From VYFG01 sp965221795 (lineage in GTDB: Bacteria > Pseudomonadota > Gammaproteobacteria > Arenicellales > Poriferihabitantaceae), in NCBI GenBank assembly GCA_965221795.1, contig OZ244914.1:930001-994000 (forward strand): a DNA stretch of 64,000 nucleotides. The letters are read 5' to 3'. The position numbers and the translations under genes are program-made. Below the pieces are notes generated by a model. The model was not told where the DNA came from. It did no database searches and saw only the letters and a list, made by a program, of their open reading frames with translations. Positions within the stretch are counted from its first letter, which is position 1. Every line of letters begins with the position of its first letter. Positions 8,604 to 18,086 of this stretch are shown here, in pieces.

Positions 8604-9891
8604 TCCCGGGGGCGGGTCGCCGCGCAACCACGTGACACCAGGCGCGGTAGGCTCGTTGATGAATCATCGGGTGATGAATGCGAATGATATCCACCCCCTG
8701 CTCCGCCAGCGCCAGGGAAATACCCAGGGTTTCCAGGTCCCGCTGGCTGGGCGGCCTGTCCGTAAAAGCCGTCATGAAAGATTTTCGGGAATGGCCGATC
8801 AGCAACCTCTGACCGGACTGCCGTAATTCCCGGATATGTGACAGAAGTTCGGTGGCCTGAACCGAGGTCTTGCCAAAGCCGATCCCGGGGTCGAAAATGA
8901 TACGGTCGGTATCAATACCCAGCCGGGCCCAAGCCGACTTTTTCTTCTCTATCCATCGACACATTTGAGTCACTGCCGATGCTGTATCCGGCAGCCGGAC
9001 TGCTGGATTCACCGGAACCGTCATGGCATGCATGGCAACGACATCACAATCGCAATCCCGAACCGTCGCCACCATCTCAGGGTCATCCAGTCCAGTCACG
9101 TCATTAATGATATCAATACCCAGTGCAAGTCCTCGCCGGATCACTTCCGGGTGACGACTGTCCAGTGACACCCGCGGGCGAATCTTGACCCCCCGGAGTC
9201 GATCAAACAGCAGTTCCAGCGCCGGCTTGATCCGGGCCCATTCCTCTCTCACCGGCACCTCATTGGCATGCGGTCTTGTCGATTCAGCTCCCACATCGAT
9301 AATCTGAATATTTTCCGAGACCATCCGGTCAATCCAGTCTGCCAATTCGTCGCGGTCCGCCCACACTCCTCCGTCCGAAAAGGAATCCGGGGTGATGTTC
9401 AGGATCCCCATCCAGATTGGGATGTTGCGACGATCCGAGCTGAGGTCAAATACGGTTCGTTGGAGACCAGAAATCTGCCACCCCGGTGCAATATGCAAAA
9501 GCGGGGTAATCACAAAATCCCGCCGAGTCAGCCCAGGATGCGGAATCGTCAGGTTTGGCTCACAAATCCGTTCCTGGCCCCACAGCAGAATGTCAATGTC
9601 CAGCGGACGGGGAGACCAACGTGGTCCGGGAATCCGTCCGGCCTCTCTTTCGATGCACTGGGCCACATCCAGTGCCTCCTGGGGAGACCAGCGTGCTGTG
9701 CCGACAATGACGAGATTCAGATAAGGACGATCCCAATCGGCTGGGGCACCCGCAGGCAACATCGCTGGAGACTCCACCACAGGAGAAATCCGGGACACGC
9801 GGAAACCAGTACGCACCAACCGGTCGATGGCCTGTTCCAGGTGATTGCGCCGATCCCCTTGATTGGAGCCAAGACCCAAAAAGATGCTCAT
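8569..9891 (-). CDS. Bifunctional HPPK-DHPS folate enzyme (FolK-FolP fusion)
   Basis: 440 residues combining two consecutive folate enzymes. Residues 1 to about 150 are HPPK: MSIFLGLGSNQGDR, then WSPRPLDIDILLWG and IPHPGLTRRDFVITPL. Residues from about 160 are dihydropteroate synthase: MGILNITPDSFSDGG, IIDVGAESTRP, VSLDS, INDVTG, DPGIGFGKT and IGHSRKSFM. DHPS is the sulfonamide target. The two genes are separate in E. coli; fused forms are known in some gammaproteobacterial lineages. The gene overlaps argE by four bases. Confidence 0.96.
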   Translation of the reverse strand: MSIFLGLGSNQGDRRNHLEQAIDRLVRTGFRVSRISPVVESPAMLPAGAPADWDRPYLNLVIVGTARWSPQEALDVAQCIEREAGRIPGPRWSPRPLDIDILLWGQERICEPNLTIPHPGLTRRDFVITPLLHIAPGWQISGLQRTVFDLSSDRRNIPIWMGILNITPDSFSDGGVWADRDELADWIDRMVSENIQIIDVGAESTRPHANEVPVREEWARIKPALELLFDRLRGVKIRPRVSLDSRHPEVIRRGLALGIDIINDVTGLDDPEMVATVRDCDCDVVAMHAMTVPVNPAVRLPDTASAVTQMCRWIEKKKSAWARLGIDTDRIIFDPGIGFGKTSVQATELLSHIRELRQSGQRLLIGHSRKSFMTAFTDRPPSQRDLETLGISLALAEQGVDIIRIHHPMIHQRAYRAWCHVVARRPAPGINETRPLPPVG

Positions 9892-11060
9892 GCAGGCTCT
9901 GCATGGCTTAGGTCCCGAATCAGGGCGTCCATAAAATCCTCGCAGCGTTGCAACTGGGCCAGACTGACAAACTCATCCGGTTTGTGTGCCTGCTCAATAT
10001 GGCCGGGTCCACAAATCACCGTCGGAATCCCAGCCGCCTGATAGAGTCCTCCTTCCGTACCGTAGCTGACCTTCCCGGGTATCCGATCATCCTGCAACAG
10101 ACGAGACACCTGATCAATGACAGGTTCTGCGGATGCCGTATTCATCCCAGGGAATTCGGCCAGTGCTTGCCATTCGATTCGTGCATCGGCATCCTGCTCC
10201 TGCATCTGACATTCGATTTCCCGCGCATAGGCCGCGACTTCCTCAAACAACGGCAGGGCCGGATGATCCGGCAGATTTCGGATCTCAAAATCAAACTGGC
10301 AAAGTTTCGGGATGATGTTGTTGACAGTCCCGCCATGGATCACCCCGCAATGCAAAGTCGTATAGGGCGGATCAAACTGGTCATCGAAGGGCCCTTCTCG
10401 ACGAATCCGTGCACTGATGTCATCGACATGAACGATCGTTCTGGCTGCCGCCGTGACCGCGTTGACACCCTGATTCACAAGAGAAGAATGGGCTGATTTA
10501 CCATGTACGGTACAGCGCTTGAACAACATCCCCTTATGGGCTCGAATGATCGACATCCCCGTCGGTTCGCCAATAATGCAAGCCTTGGGAGATTTCTCTC
10601 GATTCTGCAAGTCCCGAAGCAGCTCCCGAACCCCGATGCAACCCACTTCCTCATCGTAGGAAAAGGCAAAATGGATCGGAGTGGACAATTTTGCCGCCAG
10701 AATATCATCTGCCTTGGCAAGGCAGACAGCCAGGAATCCTTTCATGTCACAAGCACCCCGGCCATATAGCCGATTCGCCCGAATTTCGGGGTCGAAGGGA
10801 TCAAGGGACCATTCCTGCCCATCCACCGGCACTACATCGGTATGGCCGGACAACACGATGCCCGGACACCGCTCTTCCCCAAGCGTTGCAAAAAGATTCG
10901 CTTTGCTGTGGTCTGCATTCCACGTCAGTTCACAGGCAATCTGCTTCTTTTCCAGGTGATCCCGAACAAAATCAATCAATTCCAGATTGGAGTGACGGCT
11001 AGTGGTATCAAACCGAATCAGATCCACCAGAATATCGAGCGTTTGGGGCGCATGTTTCAT
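9888..11060 (-). CDS. argE: Acetylornithine deacetylase
   Basis: 390-residue M20 peptidase-family deacetylase that releases ornithine from N-acetylornithine in arginine synthesis. Metal and catalytic motifs are visible: SGHTDVVPVD, GRGACDMKGF, the EE pair in SYDEEVGCIG, GEPTGM, and the C-terminal GPGHIEQAHKPDEFV histidine motif. Length is normal. It is the first gene of a two-gene unit with folKP and is divergent from the MOSC gene, with only about 57 bp between the two starts. Confidence 0.95.
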   Translation of the reverse strand: MKHAPQTLDILVDLIRFDTTSRHSNLELIDFVRDHLEKKQIACELTWNADHSKANLFATLGEERCPGIVLSGHTDVVPVDGQEWSLDPFDPEIRANRLYGRGACDMKGFLAVCLAKADDILAAKLSTPIHFAFSYDEEVGCIGVRELLRDLQNREKSPKACIIGEPTGMSIIRAHKGMLFKRCTVHGKSAHSSLVNQGVNAVTAAARTIVHVDDISARIRREGPFDDQFDPPYTTLHCGVIHGGTVNNIIPKLCQFDFEIRNLPDHPALPLFEEVAAYAREIECQMQEQDADARIEWQALAEFPGMNTASAEPVIDQVSRLLQDDRIPGKVSYGTEGGLYQAAGIPTVICGPGHIEQAHKPDEFVSLAQLQRCEDFMDALIRDLSHAEPA

Positions 11061-11117
11061 GATGCAGAGGGTACCATATCCGGTATCCTAAACACATATT
11101 CCCACACCGTCTGGACC

Positions 11118-11924
11118 ATGGCTCTATCCGTCTCCAAAATCCATATTTACCCCGTCAAATCCCTGCGCGGCATATCGCTCCAGGCTTCTCTTCTGGGCTA
11201 TGCAGGGCTGGCCTTTGATCGTCAGTGGATGGTGGTCACTCCTGATTATCAGATGCTGACCCAGCGAACCCACCCCCAAATGGCCCTGGTAGAAACCGCC
11301 ATTGACGATGGCGCATTGGTGTTGGCGTCATTTGGCATGTCGTCACATCGGGTGCCATCTATCCAGACTGACATGGCACGAGTCCCTTCTGAGGTCTGGG
11401 GCAGCGCGGTTTCCGGAATCGACCTGGGGGAAGAAACTGCCACCTGGTTGAGCTTGGCTATCGGCACTCCCTGCCGTTTGATCGCATTTCCGGCCGCCGA
11501 TACCCGCCCCTGTGATCCGTCCCTTTCCCAGCCCGGGGACCATACCCGGTATGCGGACAGTTTCCCTCTTCTGATCACTACCCAATCTTCCCTGGATGAC
11601 CTGAATCATCGACTGGAACAACCGGTGAGCATGCAGCGATTCCGACCCAATCTTGTGATTGAGGGTGGAACTCCATTCATCGAAGATCATTGGGAGAAAA
11701 TCATCATCAACCGCATTCCCTTGCGCGTCGTGACACCTTGTGCGCGTTGTTCCGTACCCACCGTAGACTTCGAAACCGGGAGGCTTGCCGGCCCCGAACC
11801 GATACATACCCTGTCCCAATATCGCGAACGCGATGGCGAGATTTTTTTTGGGGTCAACGCAGTCCCGGATGCCGAAGGGACCATAGAGGTCGGGGCATTC
11901 TGCCAAGCCCGGTCTGCATCATAG
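11118..11924 (+). CDS. MOSC-domain protein (YcbX-like)
   Basis: 268 residues. The N-terminal beta-barrel reads ISKIHIYPVKSLRGI-like (KIHIYPVKSLRGIS) followed by GLAFDRQWMVV, and the MOSC core includes MQRFRPNLVIEGG, then VTPCARCSVPTVD containing the conserved Cys. MOSC proteins bind molybdenum cofactor and carry out N-hydroxylated compound reduction or sulfur transfer. E. coli YcbX has an extra C-terminal 2Fe-2S domain, which is absent here. The start MALSVSK is chosen because similarity begins immediately after it. Confidence 0.9.
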   Translation: MALSVSKIHIYPVKSLRGISLQASLLGYAGLAFDRQWMVVTPDYQMLTQRTHPQMALVETAIDDGALVLASFGMSSHRVPSIQTDMARVPSEVWGSAVSGIDLGEETATWLSLAIGTPCRLIAFPAADTRPCDPSLSQPGDHTRYADSFPLLITTQSSLDDLNHRLEQPVSMQRFRPNLVIEGGTPFIEDHWEKIIINRIPLRVVTPCARCSVPTVDFETGRLAGPEPIHTLSQYRERDGEIFFGVNAVPDAEGTIEVGAFCQARSAS

Positions 11925-12028
11925 TCCTGCAAAGGGCAATACTGCCCTTCACAACCACTCCCTCATTCAGCACATCCGATCCTTTCCAGTCTTGCTACAC
12001 TCCGCATCCCTGAGTATCAACGCCCGCC

Positions 12029-12838
12029 ATGAATATTGACATTCATATTGATGAGTACCTGATCCAGACCGAACCCTACTATGCGCCACAACAGGAAGAG
12101 ATCGCATTGTTTGAAGCATCCCATGCCAACCAGATTCCTGTCCTGCTCAAAGGTCCAACCGGTTGCGGTAAAACCCGTTTCATGGAGTATATGGCTTGGC
12201 GACTCAAGCTGCCGCTGGTGACCGTGTCATGCCACGACGACCTGACCGCCTCGGATCTGGTGGGGCGCTATCTCTTGATTGGAGGAGAGACCCGTTGGGC
12301 GGATGGTCCCCTCACCCGGGCCATCCGTAGTGGCGGTATCTGTTATCTGGATGAAATCGTGGAAGCCCGCAAGGATACTACTGTCGTCATCCATCCTTTG
12401 GCAGATGATCGACGTGCCCTGCCGATCGAAAAAACCGGCGAGTTGCTCCAGGCCCCGGAGGAATTTTGTCTGGCCATTTCCTATAATCCCGGCTACCAGA
12501 GCGTGCTCAAAGACCTCAAACAAAGTACCCGACAGCGGTTTATTTCCATTGAGTTTGATTATCCGGACTCCGCACTGGAAACCGCAATTGTCATCAATGA
12601 ATCGGGGCTGGACGACGGCTTGGCAGCCCAACTGGTAAAATTCGCTGGCATGACGCGCAACCTCAAGGGTAGTGGACTGGAGGAAGGAGCCAGTACCCGT
12701 TTGCTGGTGCATGCGGCCAAGCTGATGTACTCGGGAATCGAGCCGACAATGGCATGCCGAAACGCCATTGCGGAAACACTGACGGACGACCCGGACATGC
12801 TGAGTGCCATTCACCAACTGAGCGAATCCCTGTTTTAA
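12029..12838 (+). CDS. cbbQ: CbbQ/NirQ/NorQ-type AAA+ ATPase
   Basis: 269-residue MoxR-class AAA+ ATPase with Walker A GPTGCGKT, Walker B-like GICYLDEI and arginine-finger region STRQRFISIEF, ending in the CbbQ_C region (MLSAIHQLSESLF). CbbQ with CbbO remodels Rubisco to remove inhibitory sugar phosphates; NorQ relatives act on nitric oxide reductase. No cbbO, cbbL or nor gene lies nearby. The next gene is rpiA, 18 bp away and apparently co-transcribed, which favours the CbbQ reading. Substrate is inference. Confidence 0.85.
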   Translation: MNIDIHIDEYLIQTEPYYAPQQEEIALFEASHANQIPVLLKGPTGCGKTRFMEYMAWRLKLPLVTVSCHDDLTASDLVGRYLLIGGETRWADGPLTRAIRSGGICYLDEIVEARKDTTVVIHPLADDRRALPIEKTGELLQAPEEFCLAISYNPGYQSVLKDLKQSTRQRFISIEFDYPDSALETAIVINESGLDDGLAAQLVKFAGMTRNLKGSGLEEGASTRLLVHAAKLMYSGIEPTMACRNAIAETLTDDPDMLSAIHQLSESLF

Positions 12839-12856
12839 CTCCTGGATTGAATTGAT

Positions 12857-13519
12857 ATGCAGGTGAACCCCGAACAGCAGGCTAAAATGATGGCCGCAGA
12901 GGCCGCTCTGGAACAGATTCAGAATGGCGAGATTGTCGGTGTGGGAACCGGGTCTACCACCGACTGCTTCATTGATGCCCTGGCCCGCATCAAGGGGCGG
13001 ATTGATGGAAGCGTTTCCAGTTCTGAGGTCACTACCGCAAGGCTGAGAGCACACGGCATCCCGGTATGGGAACTGAATGAGGTCGGCCCATTACGCATTT
13101 ATGTGGACGGTGCAGACGAAGCAACCCGGCACCGCCATCTGATCAAGGGAGCAGGGGGTGCACTTACACGGGAAAAGATCATTGCAGAAGCCTCGACCAC
13201 CTTTATCTGCATTGCCTCTGACCATAAACTGGTTGAACGCCTCGGAACGTTCCCGCTACCGGTAGAGGTCGTTCCCATGGCAAGGAGTCAAGTCGCAAGA
13301 GCGCTGGCACGAATGGGCGGGGAACCGGTATGGCGCAACGGTTTCATCACGGATAATCACAACCTCATTCTGGACATCCATCATCTGGATCTCTCAAACC
13401 CAGTGGCAATGGAAGAGGAGATCAACCAGATTCCCGGGGTGGTGACTGTCGGCCTGTTTGCCCGCCGCGGTGCCGACATGTTGCTGTTGGGGGGCACCCA
13501 AGGCGTACAGGAAATCTGA
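12857..13519 (+). CDS. rpiA: Ribose-5-phosphate isomerase A
   Basis: 220 residues, normal length. Interconverts ribose-5-phosphate and ribulose-5-phosphate. Family motifs are VGVGTGSTTDCFIDAL, YVDGADEA, LIKGAGGALTREKI and the C-terminal GVVTVGLFARRGADMLLLG. The short gap after cbbQ suggests an operon serving pentose phosphate supply. Confidence 0.96.
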   Translation: MQVNPEQQAKMMAAEAALEQIQNGEIVGVGTGSTTDCFIDALARIKGRIDGSVSSSEVTTARLRAHGIPVWELNEVGPLRIYVDGADEATRHRHLIKGAGGALTREKIIAEASTTFICIASDHKLVERLGTFPLPVEVVPMARSQVARALARMGGEPVWRNGFITDNHNLILDIHHLDLSNPVAMEEEINQIPGVVTVGLFARRGADMLLLGGTQGVQEI

Positions 13520-13556
13520 CAGCTACCCTGCTACCATAACGCTACCATATCCCGTT

Positions 13557-14429
13557 TTATTCCCCCGTCGCGACCGGCCTTGTGTCATCCCGAATCCACT
13601 CACTCCAGGATCCCACATAGAGGGTAGCGCCAGGCAATTTTGCCCGCTCCATAGCCAGAATGTTGTGGCATGCTGTGATCCCACTACCACACATATGCAC
13701 CACACCGGTGCCATCGTCCCGGTCTTCACCGATCAGGGACCGGAATTGCTGCCGCAGGACCTCTGGAGGCAAAAACCGGCCGGATGAATCCAGATTTTCG
13801 GTAAAAGGCCGGTTGGATGCGCCGGGAACATGTCCCGCGACCGAGTCGAGCGACTCCTTCTCGCCCCGGAACCGAACCGCATCGCGAGCATCCAGCAACG
13901 GTACGCGACCCAGATTCTTCATCAGTTCCTGGACTCTGATCTGAGGCGCATGCTCGCCTGCCACTCCGGCCGCAAGCGCCCCGGTACGAGGGGAAGGTAT
14001 CACGGAATCGATCGCTCCTCCGATGGCATTCCAGGCCTTGAAGCCGCCGTCCAGTACTGCGACACCATTATGCCCGATCCAGCGCATCAACCACCACAGC
14101 CTAGCGGCAACAGCCCCGGTACCATGGTCATATACCACCACTTGCGTGTCGGGCGTCACGCCCCAAGACCCAGCCAAGCGGGCAAAGCGTTCGCGGTCCG
14201 GCAGCGGATGTCGGCCGCTGTCCTCCGTGGCTGGCGAAGACAGGTCATCGTCGAGATGCGCATAATATGCTCCCGGGATATGTCCTGCAACATATTCTTT
14301 CGGACCCTGCTCCGGCTGCATCAGGTTGAACCGGCAGTCAACGATCAAGGGAAGAGGATGGTCGGATTCCGGAGCGATCTGTGACGCCAAAACTTCCGGT
14401 GGCATGATGGTGTCGAAATCTTTTGACAT
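13557..14429 (-). CDS. sseA: Two-domain rhodanese, 3-mercaptopyruvate sulfurtransferase type
   Basis: 290 residues with tandem rhodanese domains. The inactive N-terminal domain shows YVAGHIPGAYYAHLDDDL and VVVYDHGTGA; the catalytic C-terminal domain shows DARDAVRFRGE, GHVPGASN and the active-site loop CGSGITAC. The CGSG[VI]TA loop is typical of mercaptopyruvate sulfurtransferases, whereas rhodaneses use CRKG. It is convergent with rpiA, with only 37 bp between the two stops. Confidence 0.93.
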   Translation of the reverse strand: MSKDFDTIMPPEVLASQIAPESDHPLPLIVDCRFNLMQPEQGPKEYVAGHIPGAYYAHLDDDLSSPATEDSGRHPLPDRERFARLAGSWGVTPDTQVVVYDHGTGAVAARLWWLMRWIGHNGVAVLDGGFKAWNAIGGAIDSVIPSPRTGALAAGVAGEHAPQIRVQELMKNLGRVPLLDARDAVRFRGEKESLDSVAGHVPGASNRPFTENLDSSGRFLPPEVLRQQFRSLIGEDRDDGTGVVHMCGSGITACHNILAMERAKLPGATLYVGSWSEWIRDDTRPVATGE

Positions 14430-14901
14430 TTCTGTAAGCTGGCAGGTAGGTTTTCATTTTCCCCTTGAGGGTACAGGATACGACGTCATTTGTCATGTGG
14501 AAATCCATTACGATGGGAACCACTGGACTGCCCGATTCTGTGACCACTCATGTGGAGCTCCCGCAGGATGAAAAATGGAACAGGTCTCGCCCCACAATTC
14601 CTTCGGACCGGATTGGTACGCGTTCCAGTGGCAGGGCCTCCCTCCTGCGGGAGACGGACGACCGACATCCACAACCGGATCTGGCGAGTGAAAGTTCGCC
14701 GCCGGAGAGTCGGCAACCAACCGCGGTTAACCGATTCGGTCAACTGCCATCCTGATCGCCATCAAACGCGGGGACAACTCACCATAAAATGGGAGGAGCC
14801 GAATATGTTCACCTTGGCAGCGCTCAGCAGTTTGATCAATGATGCCCTACTTCCAGAATCCAGATCCGCTATGCTCTGCCTCCAGGCATGCTTTGATCGG
14901 A
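14430..14901. other. Intergenic stretch with no supported gene
   Basis: About 470 bp between the sulfurtransferase start and the end of the chalcone-isomerase-like gene. Several overlapping frames are open but none shows family motifs or a convincing start. A DUF3833 lipoprotein gene often follows DUF2878 in related operons, but none is recognisable here. Confidence 0.4.
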
Positions 14902-15441
14902 TCATGATCCACTTGAGCTCGACCCACTTGCACAGCGCCCAGAAAGCAGCTTTTGCCGGTGCGCCGGCTTCCGGCTACGGTTGCCGAGCCAGATGTCCAG
15001 AAAGAGGTCCGAGTCATGGTTCAACACCCCTACCCCTTGTCCATTGAAAAAGAATTCCACCGCTTCCGCACTCTTTCTCCATGCCGTGAAACGATCACCA
15101 TTCGATACCTTGCGCATGATTCTCTCCAGCTGCGTACGGACCGGGCCGAAACTGTCTTCTGGACGATCTGACATGCGCGCCATTTCTGCGATCGAAGTCG
15201 AGACCAGAATATGCCGACTGAATCCACGACTGTAGATCAGAGTCAATCCGAATTGCTCTCCCGGCATTGTCTGCGCATCGGTCCATAGTTCTGCTCGGTA
15301 CAGGTCAATGAACAGTGCCCGGTAATTCGCACATCCGGCAGGTATGCGTGCCGCAACCCTGTCGGACAACTCTGGATGCACCGCTCCGCCAATCCCCGCG
15401 ACGGGGAAAAGAAGGAAGCACAGGAGCGCGAACCGGTTCAT
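14902..15441 (-). CDS. Exported chalcone-isomerase-like protein
   Basis: 179 residues. The signal peptide MNRFALLCFLLFPVAGIGGA is followed by a chalcone-isomerase-like fold: FIDLYRAELWTD, LTLIYSRGFSRHIL, and the C-terminal FFFNGQGVGVLNHDSDLFLDIWLG. Bacterial members do not make flavonoids; they occur in the cyclopropane-fatty-acid/DUF1365 operon and probably bind fatty acids. It is the last gene of the minus-strand lipid operon. Confidence 0.85.
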   Translation of the reverse strand: MNRFALLCFLLFPVAGIGGAVHPELSDRVAARIPAGCANYRALFIDLYRAELWTDAQTMPGEQFGLTLIYSRGFSRHILVSTSIAEMARMSDRPEDSFGPVRTQLERIMRKVSNGDRFTAWRKSAEAVEFFFNGQGVGVLNHDSDLFLDIWLGNRSRKPAHRQKLLSGRCASGSSSSGS

Positions 15442-15521
15442 CTGACACTTACCCCTGCCCTAAAGAACCAGGTTCCACGACAACACCACGGCTGTTCTCT
15501 CCATATCCATGGTGCTGATCA

Positions 15522-16022
15522 TTAGGAACCCGCCCGCTCCCAGTAATGAACAAACCGGAGCAGAATCAGGCCATGGAGCAGCCAAAGCACCCCCAGAATC
15601 AGGGCGGTTTGCGGTAGCCCCCAGCCAAAGGACACCTCGGTCAGACGCTCTCCAACTACATAGCTCAAAGGCCCCCCAAGGATACAGAGCGCCAGAAAGA
15701 ACATCCGCCGTTGGGTCAAGGGCCGCAGGGACCAAGGTAAGGTCATGGCAAAAAGCAGCCACAGGGTGACCAGCCAGAACGGTGGAACCGGTAGTCCATG
15801 CGGATATATGAGGATGCCAGTCAAACCGAGCATTGCGTCACTCCCAAAGCCTAACACAACCGTGGCGGCAATCAGGAATGCATCACGAGAGCCCGAACAG
15901 AACCATTTCCAGTAGATCAGCATGGAAACCAGCGCATAGGCCAAGGCCATTGCGTTGCCATATAGAACGATCAGGATCCATCCGGCCTGGAAGATTCCGG
16001 CATTGACAAGAATCTGGACCAT
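15522..16022 (-). CDS. DUF2878 inner-membrane protein
   Basis: 166 residues with about four to five hydrophobic helices (FQAGWILIVLYGNAMALAYA, LIAATVVLGFG, FWLVTLWLLFAMTL, MFFLALCILGG, ALILGVLWLLHGLILL). DUF2878 proteins regularly accompany cyclopropane synthase, DUF1365 and FAD-oxidase genes. The start MVQILVNAGIF is chosen because it falls seven bases after the cfa stop and gives the usual length. Molecular role unknown. Confidence 0.85.
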   Translation of the reverse strand: MVQILVNAGIFQAGWILIVLYGNAMALAYALVSMLIYWKWFCSGSRDAFLIAATVVLGFGSDAMLGLTGILIYPHGLPVPPFWLVTLWLLFAMTLPWSLRPLTQRRMFFLALCILGGPLSYVVGERLTEVSFGWGLPQTALILGVLWLLHGLILLRFVHYWERAGS

Positions 16023-16029
16023 CTGGTAC

Positions 16030-17271
16030 TCAAACCTTGACCAGGACAATCTGTGCTGCGCCAATGGCTCGCTCGCGGAATCCGCCCTCACAATAGCTGA
16101 AATAGAACTGCCACATGCGCAGGAAGCGATCATCGAAACCCAAAGCATGTACCCGGGAGGCATTGTCCATGAAACGTCGTTGCCAGTGGTGAAGGGTAAG
16201 GGCATAATGATCACCGATATCCTCCAGATACTTCATCTGCAGACGGGTATGCTTTCCGATAACAGACAGAATGGACTCGATGGAAGGCAGGCCACCTCCG
16301 GGAAAAATATAGCGCTGGATAAAATCGACACCGTCACGGGCCATCCGATAGCGCTGTTCGGGAATGGTAATGGCTTGGAGCAGCATCCTGCCCCCGGGAG
16401 CAAGAAGTGCATCACACTGGGACAAATAGAGGGGCAAGTAGCGGTGCCCGACTGCCTCGATCATCTCGACCGAAACCAGCCGGTCATAGCGACCCTCCAG
16501 TATACGATAGTCTTGATCCATCACGGTAACAAGGTGATTCAGCCCTTTCCTTTGGACCAGTTCCCGGGCATGAGCATACTGTTTTGCAGAAATTGTGGTC
16601 GTGGTCACCCGGCAACCGAACTGCTCGGCAAGGTATACTGCAAGCCCCCCCCAACCGGTGCCGATTTCCAGCACATGGTCATCGGGACTCGGTGCCAGAT
16701 ACTTGCCGATCCGCCAGAGTTTATGGGCAGAGGCGGTGTCCAGGTCCGCGACCGGAGAGGGAAAAACCGCGGACGAATACATCATCCGCTGATCCAGAAA
16801 AGTCGCAAAAAGATCGTTACCCAGATCGTAATGGGCCTGTATATTGCGCCGGGAACCTTGGAGTGTATTGGCAGCCATCCGATTTCGAGCACGCTGTAAA
16901 AGCCCTGCCACCCGGGACAACCGTCCACCGAAGCGCCGAAACCTGGACAGGTTGCGGCAAAAAAGGCGAATCACCGCGGTTAAGTCTGGAGTCGTCCAAT
17001 CTCCTTCCATGTAGGCCTCTCCTGCACCGATGGAACCATGCAGGAACAGTTTTCGATATGCACGGCGATCCTGCACCACAACCCGTACATGGATGCCATC
17101 TTTCAGGGACTGGTCACCGAACCAATACGAGGTCCCCGCCTCCTCAAGGCAGAGGCTGCCACCGGTGAGGGAAGAAAAAAGTGAAAACACGGAACGCCGG
17201 GCAAAACGGTCCGGCCAGTTCATTTCCTGCCAGGATTGCTCGCGCAAGAGTGTCGCATGTTCGGCTTTCAT
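16030..17271 (-). CDS. cfa: Cyclopropane-fatty-acyl-phospholipid synthase-family methyltransferase
   Basis: 413 residues. SAM-dependent enzyme acting on unsaturated acyl chains of membrane phospholipids. Motifs are QAHYDLGNDLF, MMYSSAVF, SAM motif VLEIGTGWGGLAVYL, VSVEMIEAVGH and the bicarbonate/active-site region YFSYCEGGF. The start MKAEHATLL overlaps the DUF1365 stop by four bases. In such operons the product may be a furan or otherwise modified fatty acid rather than a simple cyclopropane. A run of eight G/C at 16645-16652 encodes part of the SAM motif and is in frame. Confidence 0.94.
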   Translation of the reverse strand: MKAEHATLLREQSWQEMNWPDRFARRSVFSLFSSLTGGSLCLEEAGTSYWFGDQSLKDGIHVRVVVQDRRAYRKLFLHGSIGAGEAYMEGDWTTPDLTAVIRLFCRNLSRFRRFGGRLSRVAGLLQRARNRMAANTLQGSRRNIQAHYDLGNDLFATFLDQRMMYSSAVFPSPVADLDTASAHKLWRIGKYLAPSPDDHVLEIGTGWGGLAVYLAEQFGCRVTTTTISAKQYAHARELVQRKGLNHLVTVMDQDYRILEGRYDRLVSVEMIEAVGHRYLPLYLSQCDALLAPGGRMLLQAITIPEQRYRMARDGVDFIQRYIFPGGGLPSIESILSVIGKHTRLQMKYLEDIGDHYALTLHHWQRRFMDNASRVHALGFDDRFLRMWQFYFSYCEGGFRERAIGAAQIVLVKV

Positions 17272-18086
17272 GACCGGATCACCCGCTTTGACTGAGGTCC
17301 CCTGCTCATGCCCTGGTCGAGACCGTTGCACTTCTCAACTGAAGCCGGCTGATCCGGGTGGCGATACACCGGTGCCTCCTTGCACCATAGCCGCAGGGCC
17401 TGCCAATAAATTCCGAATCCCGTCTTCATCGTCATTGAGGGTTGGCGCAGTACCAATCCGGCCAGCCGCGGGAATGTCATGGGAACCCTCTCCAGCACTA
17501 GGGTGGCATCGGTCTCACATCGGGACAGGGCATGATTCTCCAAGTGGAAAAACAACTTTGAATCCGGCGCACGGAAACGGCATACATAAGTCATATCCAT
17601 GGGATGGAAAGGGGAGACATGCATTTCCTTGGCGAAACGCTGACACTGATTGCGCATCCCCGGAATCGCGCAGACAACATACAGGATCTTCTCACGCCAA
17701 GGCGTATTGGTAACCTGTAGAACCAGATTTTGCAAGGTTCCATCCGCATCCTCACAATAGAAGACCGCAATCGGATTCATCACGAACCCCCAATAGCGCA
17801 GGTTCGTGAGTAGCCGGATACGCCCATCAGGCCGCCATCCGATCTCCTCCTCTACCCGATCACGGATGGCATCCGCAAGCGAGTGCGATGGGTCTCCCGC
17901 ATAATCCCGGCGCCGGAACCAGCCCAGAGCTGGCCAGTGCACCCCCAGAAGGCCCGGGATACACAGCTCTCTGGATACCGTATCCAGATCCAACAGCGGC
18001 ATGGTGACACGGTAGCGGAACTCGTGTTCCACCGGCGTGAAGCGACGGTGACGGACGATCCCACGGTACAGGACAGAACCATTCAC
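17268..18086 (-). CDS. DUF1365 protein of the lipid operon
   Basis: 272 residues, start MNGSVLYRGIVRHRRF. DUF1365 hallmarks are HRRFTPVEHEFRY, LLTNLRYWGFVMNPIAVFYC, VLQVTNTPWREKILYV and KEMHVSPFHPMD. These proteins invariably sit with FAD oxidases and Cfa-like methyltransferases in acyl-chain modification operons. It overlaps both the upstream FAD gene and the downstream cfa by four bases. Biochemical role not established. Confidence 0.93.
   Translation of the reverse strand: MNGSVLYRGIVRHRRFTPVEHEFRYRVTMPLLDLDTVSRELCIPGLLGVHWPALGWFRRRDYAGDPSHSLADAIRDRVEEEIGWRPDGRIRLLTNLRYWGFVMNPIAVFYCEDADGTLQNLVLQVTNTPWREKILYVVCAIPGMRNQCQRFAKEMHVSPFHPMDMTYVCRFRAPDSKLFFHLENHALSRCETDATLVLERVPMTFPRLAGLVLRQPSMTMKTGFGIYWQALRLWCKEAPVYRHPDQPASVEKCNGLDQGMSRGPQSKRVIRS

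Noticed and set aside
16645..16652. Run of eight C/G inside cfa as another phase-variable tract
   Set aside because: It encodes the conserved Trp-Gly-Gly of the SAM motif, is in frame and is at mid-gene, so codon constraint explains it. It also shows that runs of 8 alone are not proof of switching.
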